Below are positions 31,610-42,394 of a DNA stretch of 64,000 nt, one piece after another. The notes below the pieces were generated by a model, which worked only from the letters and a program-made list of their open reading frames with translations, was not told the DNA's origin and ran no database searches. Both the position numbers and the translations under genes were made by a program. Position 1 is the first letter of the stretch; every line of letters starts with the position of its first letter. Source of the stretch: Tupaia tana (Eukaryota > Chordata > Mammalia > Scandentia > Tupaiidae); assembly GCA_026018925.1 (NCBI GenBank), contig JAKSZU010000005.1, forward strand, positions 23,298,779 through 23,362,778. The letters run 5' to 3'.

Positions 31610-33650
31610 GAAGCTCTTTTCTAAGAAAATCTTCTATAATCTGAGTAATCCAAATGAAAAGACAGGATGGCATGATAACATGTTGAAAGTATCCACTACA
31701 GGGAATTTAATAATGAGTTTTGGTCTATAATAATCTGCTGGTTACTGGGAAGTCATCTTTTAGGATTCGTTTTTCTTATGAAATTATCATATTACTTTTC
31801 TTTTATAGCAGAACTACTTTTCTGAATGTTCTCAGTCATGGTTCGTAAGGCAGAAATGCCCATTAATTGTTTTCACACTGGTATTCTGTATACAGCTCAG
31901 ATACAAAGTGGACAACAGAAGTGATGAAGCCTCTCTTGCAGCAATAGGCTTAACTTCGTGATGATAGGGTCTGTGTGATCTCCCATCCATCCTCTCTGCT
32001 GTTTTCAACTCATTGGGACCTCATATGACAGGCCAGAGAGCTCATACCATGTCACTTTTCAAGCTTTTCCCTGTGTTTTTTTTTTCTCCTGTCCCTTTTT
32101 CATAAATGATTCATTCACTGATGCATGTCATTTTTAACAATACTGCTTGCCAAATGAAACAGGGTGATCTGAGGTCAAACTGTGGGCCAAGATTCTGAAG
32201 GAGAAGCTCATAACATTGGCCTCTTTCCTACTAGAAAAACAAACGGGGGAGGGGGGTTGGGGAGTCAAGAACAGAGCTTAATTAAACATGTGGAGTATGT
32301 CATGAATATTTATGCCTTCAAGTCTTGCCTTGTGGTGGTATTTGTACTTAAAATGCTTTTTCTTTTCTTTCCTGTGAAGTAGTTCAGAATGTGTTTCATT
32401 AATACAAGAAAGTGTCATGTTAACTTTCATTAGGAAAAAAAATCCCACTTCTCCTGACAATACCGACACCTATCTGATTGAGAGTATGCAAAGTAGTTCT
32501 TACGTTAATTGGTCCCAAAGAAAATTATGTTTTCCATTTTTCTTTCTATGCATCTGACACTTTTTCTCATTTATCTCCTTCTGAATTATCGATGCTTTTT
32601 CCTTTCCTGATTTTGACAGCTGGGATTCCTCCTACGACTTTGAAAACCACAAGAAATTCTCCGCACTGGAGGCTTTACTGTCCCATGGTGTGAAGAGGAA
32701 GCCCCGGGGTTTTAGTTAGCAAGGTGCAGTCAGTCTACGCAGGACTACGGGCTTCTCCGCTTCAAGGGTCTCTGATTCCGTTTCGTACTTGTTTAGCTTT
32801 AGAAAGGAAACAAATGACGAGAAAGGAACACTTAAGTCTCCTTTCTCAGAGTTCTTGATTCTTTCTAGTTTCAGGGCCACAAGTAAATAGTCAACAGGAG
32901 CGCTGTTGGAGTGATGGAACTATCGGACGCTGACACATTTTGGAAGCCTTTGCTTAGTCTGAGTGTTATGATGGGTGATTTCTAAGCTTCATTACCATTG
33001 TCATCAGCAAAGCTTTGCTGGGTCAGCAGAGACTGAGAGCGTCTGCTGAGTGATTTGGTTTCTGTTGTTTCTTGTTAATCAGTTAGCGGAGCTCTGCCAG
33101 AGTTCCAGGGCTGAATTGTCTCCAGCGGTTTCGATCCTGACAGGTCTGCAAATGAGAGCGAGGCAGACAGACAGAGACAGACAGACACCCCCTCACCCCC
33201 GCCATCCCATCAAATTCTTGACACCTGGGTCATCCCAGAAAAACAGGGCAAGCATTTTTTCTCCTACTAAGCAAGTATTCATAGTGCTGTTCTTTCACCA
33301 CTTAGACACACCAATCATTGAAGACCAAAGTAAATATACCAGCTTGAAGATAATCCTTTCACAAATACACAAGTGCCAAGTTAAGACCGTCTGTCATTCA
33401 TTTGTGCATTTTTCCTAACTTTGATTTGTTTAATGGTTGGGCGTTGTTTGAGATATTAGAGCTTGAGAAAGTAGGATACTATGTTATCACAATATTTTAC
33501 CTATTTATAGATCGTTGAAACTTGAGTTCTTATTTTCTCATTACAAAGTCATAATAAATGTGTTCATTTTTCCCTTCAAAGAGAAAATAACAACAGTGAT
33601 GGAGTAAATGTTTCTATGTAGATATGTGAAAACACATATATGTTCATTTA
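31610..33650. other. 2-kb repeat-free intronic block
   Basis: No SINE, LINE or microsatellite recognised apart from a short CAGACAGA run near 33160. No exon seen on either strand. This is the longest clean stretch near the middle of the window. Confidence 0.6.
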
Positions 33651-33679
33651 TTTAATTAAATCAATTAATCGATCAATTG

Positions 33680-33702
33680 TAATTTGATCAGAGAAGAACA
33701 GA

Positions 33703-33747
<45 letters not shown>

Positions 33748-33838
33748 TGAGAAAGCAAGCCGCCAGGTCTGGGACTCGAACTACGGTCCACTATGTGGGA
33801 GTCCAGTGCACTTAACCACCACACCACCACTGGCCCCC
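33680..33838 (-). mobile_element. SINE type B
   Basis: AATTTGATCAGAGAAGAACA, a (GA)n run, CAAGCCGCCAGGTCTGGGAC, head complement CACCACACCACCACTGGCC. Confidence 0.9.
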
Positions 33839-34103
33839 TTATTTTTTTTTTAAGAGAGATTTTTGCTATAGGGTGTATGTACATATTGAAGAGACAGAAA
33901 GATATAGAGAAACAGAAAGCAAGAAATCACACCCCAGAGGGGATGGTCGTGCTGCAGTCATCTCTCCTCCATTTCCTCTCAGGATTTTGAGTGCGCACGC
34001 ACCCACACTGGGCATGAGTTTCACACCACCAGGTCCAGGACTCAAGCCACAGTCACCCCTATGGGAGTCCAGTGCTTTAACCACCATGCCACCTGCTGGC
34101 CCC
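33839..34103 (-). mobile_element. SINE type A adjoining a type B
   Basis: TTTTTGCTATAGGGTGTATG, CACCCCAGAGGGGATGG, head complement CATGCCACCTGCTGGCCCC. Confidence 0.92.
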
Positions 34104-34155
34104 AATGTTTGATGGTTTTTTAAACCTTTATGCTTCATGTCAAAATATGAATTTT

Positions 34156-34413
34156 GGGCCTAGCTGCAGTGGCAAGTGTTACTAAGGTGCTGTGCTTCCA
34201 GGCTGGAACCACATGGGAGGCTGGTTCATTTCCTGATCCAACCTAAACACTGGGAGCAGTAGTGTAAGACTATGATCCCCATGATTCAGGAGGCTGATGC
34301 AGGAGGATCATGAGCTCAAGGCCAGAACCTATCTAAAAAGAGGGAGCCTGGTGGCATGTACTTGTAGTTCCAGCTGGAAGACTGAAGCAGGAGGATAACA
34401 CAGCGAGACTGTG
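34156..34413 (+). mobile_element. Chimeric tRNA-7SL SINE, copy 1
   Basis: A tRNA-like head (34156-34243) has A-box-like TAGCTGCAGTGG and B-box-like GGTTCATTTCC. It is followed by two 7SL/Alu-like units. The first has GGCTGATGCAGGAGGATCAT (Alu: ggctgaggcaggaggatca). The second, from 34345, has TTGTAGTTCCAGCTGG and ACTGAAGCAGGAGGAT, ending CACAGCGAGACTGTG. The order tRNA head, 7SL unit, shortened 7SL unit is unlike any other SINE in the window. Confidence 0.8.
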
Positions 34414-34443
34414 AGTGTATATATATATATAGAGAGAGATAGA
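34414..34443. repeat. (TA)n/(GA)n tail of the chimeric SINE
   Basis: TATATATATATATAGAGAGA directly after the 7SL-like end. Confidence 0.9.
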
Positions 34444-34449
34444 AATAGA

Positions 34450-34532
34450 TATACAGTCATCAGAAGAATCATCATGTATTTTTCTGTTTTTCTATGTAAA
34501 AATGTGTCATAACTTTTCAAGAGACCCAATAT
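34450..34532. mobile_element. 83-bp mariner-type MITE, copy b
   Basis: Left ACAGTCATCAGAAGAATCAT and right AACTTTTCAAGAGACCCAAT are imperfect inverted repeats; the interior TGTATTTTTCTG is shared in form with copy a (28641). Confidence 0.65.
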
Positions 34533-34569
34533 ATATATAAAAACACATAAACACACACATATATAAATT

Positions 34570-34965
34570 TTGAATTATCAAATATGAGGGGAAAAATGCA
34601 AGAAATGTTGAAAGTAGTGAAATCTTTTTTAAAAGGGAAGAAGACAAATGTTGAACAATGTTAATTTACTTTCATGACACTTGTGTTCTTAAGTTATATT
34701 CCCATATACCTGTACACCATATACCTGTAATTGTTTATTAATGCAGGCAAATGTAAACATAGCTGCTTGAGAATAATAAATAATGAACACATTAGAGATG
34801 AAACCAGCACTTCATGGAGTTTCATAACCAGGGGAGAAGTTAGGCAGATAAAGTAGGATTTTTCAGTGGTTATATTTGTATTTCCTGTATTTGAAAACTG
34901 CTGCTAAGTCTTCCACGTGTTGCATGTCTTGCATTTGTGCATTTCTGCTTAAGCTTATCTCATGT
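34570..34965. other. Unique AT-rich intronic sequence
   Basis: Nothing recognised. Confidence 0.5.
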
Positions 34966-35235
34966 TGGGCTGCCCCTGTAGCAAAATGTTTAGTCACTAC
35001 ACAGAGGAAGCTGGATCCCACATGGCCCACCAAGATTTGAGTTCTGGCCCCAACATTTGATGTCCCATGGGCTTTATGCACTGCGGGGAGGTGGAGACGA
35101 GGACATGGAGATACATGTGTCTAGAATCTTGACTGGATGATAAATTGGAGGAAAAGGATTGCAACATGATCGATCCCCATTGGGGTGCTTTCTCTCTCTC
35201 ATGAATGTGGATGTGCTCTTTAGCATAAAAATAAG
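34966..35235 (+). mobile_element. Old SINE of the type A group
   Basis: GGGCTGCCCCTGTAGCAAAA head, AGCTGGATCCCACATGGCCC, GGAAAAGGATTGCAACATGA, TGCTCTTTAGCATAAAAATA end. Strongly diverged. Confidence 0.7.
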
Positions 35236-35299
35236 AGGGCTGTATCAAGCCCAAGATTTCTCTGCTGAAGTGTTGTATGTGTGTACATAGTGTTGTGGA

Positions 35300-35555
35300 C
35301 AAGGAGAGGACTTTTTTCCCTCTCTATTTTTGGTAGACCATGTGTGTGCACCTGTGGGGGAGGAGTGCTCTCCATAGAGGCTTGTGATACCACCATTCCC
35401 TTCCTTCAGGCTTCTAGCCCATTGGATCCTGGGCACTCACACATGTGCCTGGTGTGTTTTAGGCTAGTCGGACATGAAATTCAAACTGTAGCTACCATGT
35501 GAGAGCCAGCTTCCCTTGAGTACTGCATTACCACTGTGCCCTAGAGCCAGCCTCA
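35300..35555 (-). mobile_element. SINE type E
   Basis: CTTCTAGCCCATTGGATCCT, GTGAGAGCCAGCTTCCCTTG, head complement ACCACTGTGCCCTAGAGCC. Confidence 0.75.
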
Positions 35556-35699
35556 AGAAGAACATCTAGCCTACTTAGCATCTATTTTGTCCTAAGAAAT
35601 ATTTGATCCTCTTATTTGTGTTTTAGTGTGTTTGTTTATTTCTTCAGGGAGAGATTTGTGATTCAGGATTGTTTAATCAGTTCCCTATTAGAAAGGATT

Positions 35700-35907
35700 C
35701 TTCTGCTCATTTCTTAGAAAGAAAGGCAGAGAGAGCACCACCAGAGGGTCTTGCTGCTGCAACCCACTCCTAGCCCCAGTCATCTGAGATCATGGGCATG
35801 TATGCCTGGCACAACCACAGAGGTCTCTAGATACAAACCTGGAATCTTTCCATGTGGGTGAACTTTGCAGAGAATCACATTTTACTGCTGCACCACTGCC
35901 CAGCCCC
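35700..35907 (-). mobile_element. SINE type C, old
   Basis: CACCACCAGAGGGTCTTGCT, CAGAGGTCTCTAGATACAAA, head complement GCTGCACCACTGCCCAGCCC. Confidence 0.8.
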
Positions 35908-36199
35908 AATGTATGTGGGTATGTGTGTATTTTAAATGGCCTTGTTTCAGTGTGGTTGAAGAATAACCCACACTCTTACCAGACCAGCTCCCAGAACCAG
36001 CTGGGCCTTGTGGTCCAATGGTAGAAGTGCCAGTGATTAAGATTGTTGAATTAACACAAATGACACCACTTGTGCTTACCAGGAGGACTCATGCTGGTGG
36101 GAGAGTCCATTCAGATATGAGAAAAGGTAACACAGCTCACAGTGTGAGGTGCTGTGAAAGTCAAATCTCAGATGAGTGAACCTAGTGAGCTCCAACGGA

Positions 36200-36470
36200 T
36201 GGCTGTCCTGTGGGATATACTAATGATATAATGATGAGAACACCAAAGTTATCATTGTTTCCAAACTCTCTGTGCGCACAGTTCAAGTCTTGGACCCAGT
36301 GGCTTAAAACTTACACTGGGCACATGTGCATGTGTGCCCAAGATCCTGGGAGAATGGACGAGAAGGGAGTGTGGTAATGATGTCTCACTTTCCTTCTCAC
36401 TGTCTCTGCCTCTGTCTCTCTCTGTCTCCCTGTCTCTGGCAAGCACTCACATCTGAAGCCAGAAACCCCT
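36200..36470 (+). mobile_element. SINE type A, head degraded
   Basis: From about 36270 the type A body is clear: GTTCAAGTCTTGGACCCAGT, GCATGTGTGCCCAAGATCCT, CT-rich stretch, GAAGCCAGAAACCCC end. The 5' head is not recognisable. Confidence 0.7.
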
Positions 36471-36510
36471 TAACAAATTGATTTATTCCCTGTAAAATGT
36501 AGCTGGGAAG

Positions 36511-36722
36511 GGGCCAGATAGTAAAATGCAGCACTCTGTGATGCTGACCTACATGGGAAGAGTCCACATTTGTGTCCAGAGACCTCCTTGAGAACACCAT
36601 TTTGCCTGTGATCCAGGGTTGGCTGAAGTTAAGGTTGAGCAATCGCTTTAATACCCTGTTGCTGTATTTCTGTCTGTCTCTCTCTGTGTCTTGGTCATGG
36701 AAGTAATAAAAATGAATAAAAC
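36511..36722 (+). mobile_element. SINE type C
   Basis: GGGCCAGATAGTAAAATGCA, CATGGGAAGAGTCCACATTT, ATACCCTGTTGCTGTATTTC, tail CATGGAAGTAATAAAAATGA. Confidence 0.85.
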
Positions 36723-36724
36723 TT

Positions 36725-36737
36725 TTATATATATATA

Positions 36738-36795
<58 letters not shown>

Positions 36796-36931
36796 TATGT
36801 ATGCTTACACACACATACACATATGTACATTACACAAATAATCACCAGGTTATGTACACATGTATACATATGTAGATATGCACATATATACATATGTGTG
36901 TGTGTGTGTATATATGTATATATATATATAT
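36725..36931. repeat. Compound (TA)n/(CA)n/(TG)n tract with inverted symmetry
   Basis: TA then TG then TA then CA on the left; TG then TA on the right; a 90-bp CA/TA-rich centre. It begins in the tail of the type C SINE. Confidence 0.95.
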
Positions 36932-36944
36932 AAAACCTGGTAAT

Positions 36945-37142
36945 GGAGCCGGCAGGTGGCGTGGTGGTTAAGGGCGCTGGATTCCCACATGGCTGTTCGT
37001 GGTTCAAGTCCCAGACCTGGCGGCTTGCTTTGTCACTTTCTCTCTCTCTCTCTCTCTCTCTGTCCCTCTCTGGTCAAATTACAGTAAAACAAAATGAATA
37101 AATAAAGGAATAAAAGTTAAATGGAAAAAAAAATTAAAGAAA
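36945..37142 (+). mobile_element. SINE type B (only + copy)
   Basis: Perfect target-site duplication AAAACCTGGTAAT at 36932-36944 and 37143-37155. GGAGCCGGCAGGTGGCGTGG head, TTCAAGTCCCAGACCTGGCG, end CTCTGGTCAAATTACAGTAA. Confidence 0.96.
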
Positions 37143-37315
37143 AAAACCTGGTAATTCTTTATGTTTAAAACCATGCCATTCCAACAAAGATAAGTTATTT
37201 CTTATAATTTTATCACATTTGATAAAAGCAGAAGTAAGGACTACCCTCTGAAAAGTAAAAACCTATGGCATTTACTTTATTATTCCACATATTCCATCAA
37301 AGCTGTCTTAATATT

Positions 37316-37554
37316 GGGACCAGCAGTTAGCGTAATGGCTATGTCGCTGGACTCCCACATAGTCGACTGCAGTTCGAGTCCCAGACCCGGGGGCTTAAAC
37401 TCACGCCGGGCACGTGTGCGTGCGTGCCCAAGATCCCAAGAGGAGAATGGAGGAGAAGGGATTGCAGTGTGGCCATCACCGCTTTCTGTCTCTCTGTCTC
37501 TTTCTGTCTGGCGAGCGCACACGCCCTATAGCAAAAACCTCTAAAAAAAAAAAA
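37316..37554 (+). mobile_element. SINE type A
   Basis: Target-site duplication AAGCTGTCTTAATATT / AAGCTATCTTAAGATT at 37300-37315 and 37555-37570. Head GGGACCAGCAGTTAGCGTAA; B-box GTTCGAGTCCC; end CGCCCTATAGCAAAAACCTC. Confidence 0.96.
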
Positions 37555-37570
37555 AAGCTATCTTAAGATT

Positions 37571-38141
37571 AACTTGACTTATTGTGCCTGGGTATAAATT
37601 TAGCAATTTAAGCTTTAAAAATCGTAGGTAGTGCTCATTGGGTAGGATTCCCTTCCTTCCTCAAATGCTGAGTGCTCTATTTGCTAGATCCCCTTCGTTA
37701 GTCCATTCCATATTTCAGTTTTGATGTCGGTCTGAAAAAGCACAAATTGCTTCTTCTGTTTCCAACTTGAAAGGCTGTACAGTTCTGTGTAGCAAATTTC
37801 CTCATTCTCACTTCGTCTGTCATTTCTGATAGGACTAAGAGGCAAGTTTTATTGGCTTAGAAATTTTCACCAGTTTATATGCATTATACTGTTCAAACTT
37901 ATTTTCATGTGTGTAATAAACAATATTGATTTAGAACAAATTTGTATTAGCCCATTTTTCAAGTTCCTGAAGTTAACCAGCATTATTCTTAATGCTACAG
38001 CTTTTATGTAGACATTATATGGGAAATAAAACAAAATTTCTCATTGTTCTAAATTGAGATTCTCAGCCAAGATTCTAAAAAAGTTTAACCCAAATGTGGT
38101 AGTTGTTGGTGATACATTTTTCTTCTTTATAACAATATATA
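37571..38141. other. Unique intronic sequence
   Basis: No repeat or exon recognised. Confidence 0.5.
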
Positions 38142-38391
38142 TATTTTTTAATTTGCTGGAAGATGCATGTGGTCAGCAGAGAGAGAGAAAAAGAGGGAAA
38201 ATGAGAAAGCACCCCATGGGGTGAGATGACCATGCCACATTCCCTTTCTCTTTCATTTTCCTCTCAGGATTTTGGGTACACAGGCACACATTCCTTGTGC
38301 GTTTTTCAAGCTGCCAGGTCTGGGACTCGAATAGTACAGTCAGCCATTTGGGATCCAACTGCCTTAACCACTTTCCCACCTAACTGCCCCA
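38142..38391 (-). mobile_element. SINE type A, old
   Basis: TAATTTGCTGGAAGATGCAT, GGATTTTGGGTACACAGGCA, head complement CACTTTCCCACCTAACTGCC. Confidence 0.8.
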
Positions 38392-38859
38392 GTAACTAAT
38401 ACCATTTTGCAGCTATTACAACCAATTCAAACATCTCCTAAAGATTATTTCAAATGTAGGTCACACTGTGTTTCTTGAGATGATTTTTAAATCTATGTGC
38501 CAAATGAATAGCAAGCGTACCAAGAACCCAAAGTGTTTCCTGCCCAGCACCTTGCTCTGCCTCGGGTCCTGGAGATAGCCATTACTGTGGCAGATGAGAT
38601 CATGTGGCCTCTGCTTCTGTGGGGTCAGGACCTCTGGAAGAAGAGCTGGAGAGTAACAATTACGTGGATCATGCAATTACGAATTTGAAGTCTGCTCTCT
38701 TGCATTGCCGTATGTAGATGCTTTTGGTCTCAGTATATAGAATTGTTATATTTAGTAGCTTCTCCGATGCTGTAAGCTGATGCAGATATCTGAGGCTATC
38801 CTGGTTATGAGATTTGACTAACCCAGAATTTGGTGTTGAAAGAGAAGCTGTATGCCTCT

Positions 38860-39305
38860 GCTCTAGTGACTTCCTACTGTTCTAAGAATGAAACTAAAAG
38901 GCCCGCTGGGATACTGCTTCCTTTGCTTTCCATACTCCAGCCACATTGCCTCCTGTCTATTCCTTGGGCTCTCTGAGCAGGCTTCTGGCTCAGGTCCATT
39001 ACAGGATTTGGTCTCAGATACCACGTGGCAAACATACTTGATTCAGATCTCTGTTCAGATCTGACCTTCTCAGTGAGGCTGTCCTTGAGTATCCTGGCTA
39101 CGTTAGTGCTGCTTTCTTAGCTCTGTTTTGCTTGGTAGCACTTATTACCTGGCACATGAAATTATTAATAGTCTGTCTTCACCTGGAAGAATATGTTTCC
39201 TTAGAGCAGAGGTTTCGTCTCTTTTGCCCTCTGTTCCATCCCCAGAACCTAAAATGGAGTTAGATGCATAATGAGCATTTAATAAGTATTTGTGGATGAA
39301 TGAGC
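38860..39305 (+). mobile_element. L2 3' end
   Basis: CTCCAGCCACATTGCCTCCT, GTCTTCACCTGGAAGAATAT, TCCATCCCCAGAACCTAAAA, ATAAGTATTTGTGGATGAAT follow the order of the L2 terminus. Confidence 0.75.
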
Positions 39306-39646
39306 CATGTGATGCCTGACCCAAACTTTGAATATCTTGGAGGCAGCTAACTTTGCTCTCATGACAATCGTTGAAGTTATGCTGAGAACATTGGCTATTG
39401 TAACAATGAAAAGGTGTAGGGCATCAGAGGCATCCTTTTCTCTTTTTATTACTTTTGCAACTTAGGGTCCCTACTTTGGTGCTTTTCTCTCCATGTTCTG
39501 GGCTACCTACATGTAAGAAATTGGCATGTGAGAAAATGTAAAAAGCCCTTGGAGGAACCAAAGAGACTTTTGTATCTGAGTTTGCATGTAATTCTGAGTG
39601 CAGGGTGTTCTTAGAGTCTTTACTTAGAACCAGGAATTAGGGGGAA

Positions 39647-39650
<4 letters not shown>
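39306..39650. other. Unique intronic sequence
   Basis: Nothing recognised. Confidence 0.5.
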
Positions 39651-39681
<31 letters not shown>

Positions 39682-39710
39682 CACACACACACACACACAC
39701 ACACACACAC
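39651..39710. repeat. (CA)n microsatellite
   Basis: Two CA runs separated by CATGCA. Confidence 0.95.
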
Positions 39711-39750
39711 CAATTTAAACAAATAACTTCCTTTGACAGTTCTATACCTT

Positions 39751-40001
39751 ATGGGACCAGCAGATGTCCGTAATGGCTACATCGCTGGACTCCCATATAA
39801 TGAACTGTGGTTATAGTCCTGGACCCAGTGGCTTAAACTCATGCCAGGCATGTGTGTGTGTGCGTGCCCAAGATCCCTAGAAGAGAATGGAGGAGAAGGG
39901 ATTGCGGTGTGGTCATCCCCCCTGGAGGGCGATTTCTCGCTTTCTGTCTCTCTTTCTGGTGAGTGCGTGCACCCTATAGCAAAATCTTTCAAGAAAAAGA
40001 A
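39751..40001 (+). mobile_element. SINE type A
   Basis: Target-site duplication AGTTCTATACCTT at 39738-39750 and 40002-40014. Head GGGACCAGCAGATGTCCGTA; end GCACCCTATAGCAAAATCTT. Confidence 0.95.
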
Positions 40002-40974
40002 AGTTCTATACCTTGTTCTCTCGACAATTCTTGAGGTGGAAGTTGCCTTCATTTACAGCTAATACTATTGAGTTCTATTATACAATCAGCTAATTAGGTT
40101 AGTGCTTACTGAGCAATTAGTATATGTGTGCATTGGGCTGAGAAGAGTAATAATGCAAGATGAGCCTGAAAATGACTTGAGCCAAAGCACATAGACTTGT
40201 AAGTCTCATTGGAATTTCACCTTGATCCTCAGAATAAAGTGAAATCTCTGAAAAATTTTAACCAAGGAATAATGTGGTCAGGCATGTATTTTAAAAATAA
40301 CAACATTATTGAACTATAATTCACATACCATATAATTCACGCATTTAAAGTATAGAATGCCATTATTTTTACTCAGACTTGTACAGCTGTTACTACAGTC
40401 CATTTTAGAAAATTTTGTCACTCTTCCCTCTCCCCCAAGAAAGTCCTGAATCCATTAGTCATTCCTAACCATGCCCCCGCCCCCCCACAGCCCTAGGCAA
40501 CCGCTAATCTCCTTTCTGTTTCTATAGATTTGCCTGTTCCAAACATTTCTTTGCAACAGGCTTCTTCTAATTGTTTTAAGGTTTTCAAGGGCCATCCATG
40601 CTGTAGGATTTAATTTTTTTTTTCTTTATAAGTGTATACCCCAATTTTTTATCCATTCATCAGTTGGCAGATATTTGGGTTCCACTGTTTGGTTTTTGTG
40701 AGTAACTACTATGAACATTCATGAGCAAGTTTTTGAGTGGACAAATATTTTCTTTTCTCCTTGGTATATACCTAGGTGTGGAATTGCTGGATCAAATGGT
40801 AACTGTGTTTAACCTTTGAGAAACCACTACACTTTTCCAAAGTAGCTGTACCATTTTATATTCCCATTAGCAATTTTACTACATCATTGTCAAAACTTAT
40901 GTCTTGTTTTCATTATAGTCATCCTAGTAGGTATAAGATGTTATCTCTTTGTATCTTTAAAAAATATTTTTCCT

Positions 40975-41216
40975 GGGATCAGCAGTTGGCATAATGGCTA
41001 TGTTGCTGGACTCCTATGTAGTCGACTGCAGTTTGAGTCCTGGACCCGGTGGCTTAAACTCACGCCAGGTGCATGTGCTTGCATGCCTAAGATCCCAAGA
41101 GAAGAATGGAGGAGAATGGATTGTGGCGTGGCCATCCCCCTGGGGGATGATTTCTCGCTTTCTGTCCCTCTCTGTCTTTCTGGTGAGTGCACGTGCCCTG
41201 TAGCAAAAACCTCTCC
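40975..41216 (+). mobile_element. SINE type A in L1
   Basis: AAAAATATTTTTCC at 40961 and AAAAATATATTCCCC at 41217 form the target-site duplication. Head GGGATCAGCAGTTGGCATAA; end GCCCTGTAGCAAAAACCTC. Confidence 0.93.
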
Positions 41217-41227
41217 AAAAATATATT

Positions 41228-41249
41228 CCCCCCCCCCCCCCCGCCCCCA
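41228..41249. repeat. Poly-C tract
   Basis: 15 C, G, then CCCCC, grown out of the target-site duplication of the preceding SINE. Confidence 0.95.
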
Positions 41250-41490
41250 GGACCAGTGGATGGCATAATGATTACATCACTGGCCTCCCCTATAGTTGAC
41301 CAAGGTTCAAGTCCTGGACCCAGCAGCATGAGAGTCACATCAGGCATGTGTGTATGCATGCCCAAAATCTCAAGAGACTGGAGGAAAAGGGATTGTGGCA
41401 TGTTCCTCTTCCCCTGGGAGATGATTTCTCGCATTCTGTCTCTCTGGCAAGCGCCATGTGACCTATAGCAAAAATCTCTCTTTAAAAAAA
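41250..41490 (+). mobile_element. SINE type A
   Basis: GGACCAGTGGATGGCATAAT head, GTTCAAGTCCTGGACCCAGC, end GTGACCTATAGCAAAAATCT. Confidence 0.92.
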
Positions 41491-41499
41491 GTTTCTTTA

Positions 41500-41533
41500 C
41501 TAATGGTAGGTTTTTTAAAAAATACATAAGAAC

Positions 41534-41575
<42 letters not shown>

Positions 41576-41777
41576 CCAGCTCAGAACTGTTACAGAATGT
41601 GGCCTCAGATACCACATGAGTCTGGTTATGCCATTATCTCTTTCCTCCAGCCCATCAGATCTTGGACCCTTATGCATGTGACCTACATCTTTCAAACTGA
41701 CTAGGCTAAGGATTCAAACTGTGGTCACCCTGTAGAATCCAGAATTTTTTGAACAATGCATTACCTCTGTACTTCAT
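41500..41777 (-). mobile_element. SINE type E with (GA)n
   Basis: (GA)n at 41537-41571, CTCCAGCCCATCAGATCTTG, CTGTAGAATCCAGAATTTTT, head complement ACCTCTGTACTTCATTG. Confidence 0.75.
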
Positions 41778-41916
41778 TGTGTTTTTACTTTGTTTCCCTG
41801 ATGACTAATGATGTTGAACAGTTTTTTGTGTGTTTATTGGGTATTTATGCATCGTTCTCAAAGAAATGTCTATTTGAATCTTTTGTCCATCTTTAAATTT
41901 GGTTGTTTGTCTTTTT

Positions 41917-42176
41917 TTTTTTTTTTAAGAGGTTTTTGCTATAGGGTGCATGCGCTCGCCAGAAAGACAGAGAGAGACAGAGAGACAGAAAGTGAGAAAT
42001 CACCCCCCGGGGGGATGGTCACGCCGCAGTCCCTCCTCCTCCATTCTCCTCTCGGGATCTTGAGCATGCACGCACATGTGCCTGGCATGAGTTTAAGCCA
42101 CTGGGTCTGGGACTTGAACTACAGTTGACTACATGGGAGTCCAGTGACATAGCCATTATGCCAACTGCTGGTCCCA
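41917..42176 (-). mobile_element. SINE type A in L1
   Basis: Target-site duplication GTTGTTTGTCTTTTT at 41902 and 42177. TTTTGCTATAGGGTGCATGC; head complement ATGCCAACTGCTGGTCCC. Confidence 0.96.
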
Positions 42177-42335
42177 GTTGTTTGTCTTTTTATCACTGAG
42201 CTGCAAGAATTCTTTATATCATCTATATGTAAGTATATTATCAGCTACGCGATTGCAAAAATTTTCCTCCCATTCAGAAGGTTGCTTTTCATTTATTAAT
42301 GATATTTTTGCAGCACAGAAGTTTTAAATTTCTGT

Positions 42336-42380
42336 GTGTGTATGTATGTGTATGCATGTATGTGAACACACATGTGTGAT
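42336..42380. repeat. (TG)n-rich tract
   Basis: Imperfect TGTGTGTATG repeats between the L1 and the chimeric SINE. Confidence 0.8.
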
Positions 42381-42394
42381 CTTAAAACATACAA

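Larger units (their letters stand above)
40285..42335 (-). mobile_element. L1M 3' end carrying four nested SINEs
   Basis: Antisense L1: CATTATTGAACTATAATTCA, CTTTCTGTTTCTATAGATTT, CATTCATCAGTTGGCAGATA, TTGGTATATACCTAGGTGTG; resumed at 41778-41916 (CTGATGACTAATGATGTTGA) and at 42177-42330 (ATTTTCCTCCCATTCAGAAG). Confidence 0.85.

Noticed and set aside
36001-36040. tRNA-like text TGGTCCAATGGTAGAAG
   Set aside because: Resembles an A-box region but has no matching B box or body nearby; too little to call an RNA gene or a SINE type.
36648-37007. Cys/Val- and Ile/Tyr-repeat peptides
   Set aside because: Products of CA/TG and TA dinucleotide runs.
41087-41695. 202-codon open frame on the minus strand
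   Set aside because: It runs through two type A SINEs, a poly-C tract and a GA repeat, so it is repeat-derived.
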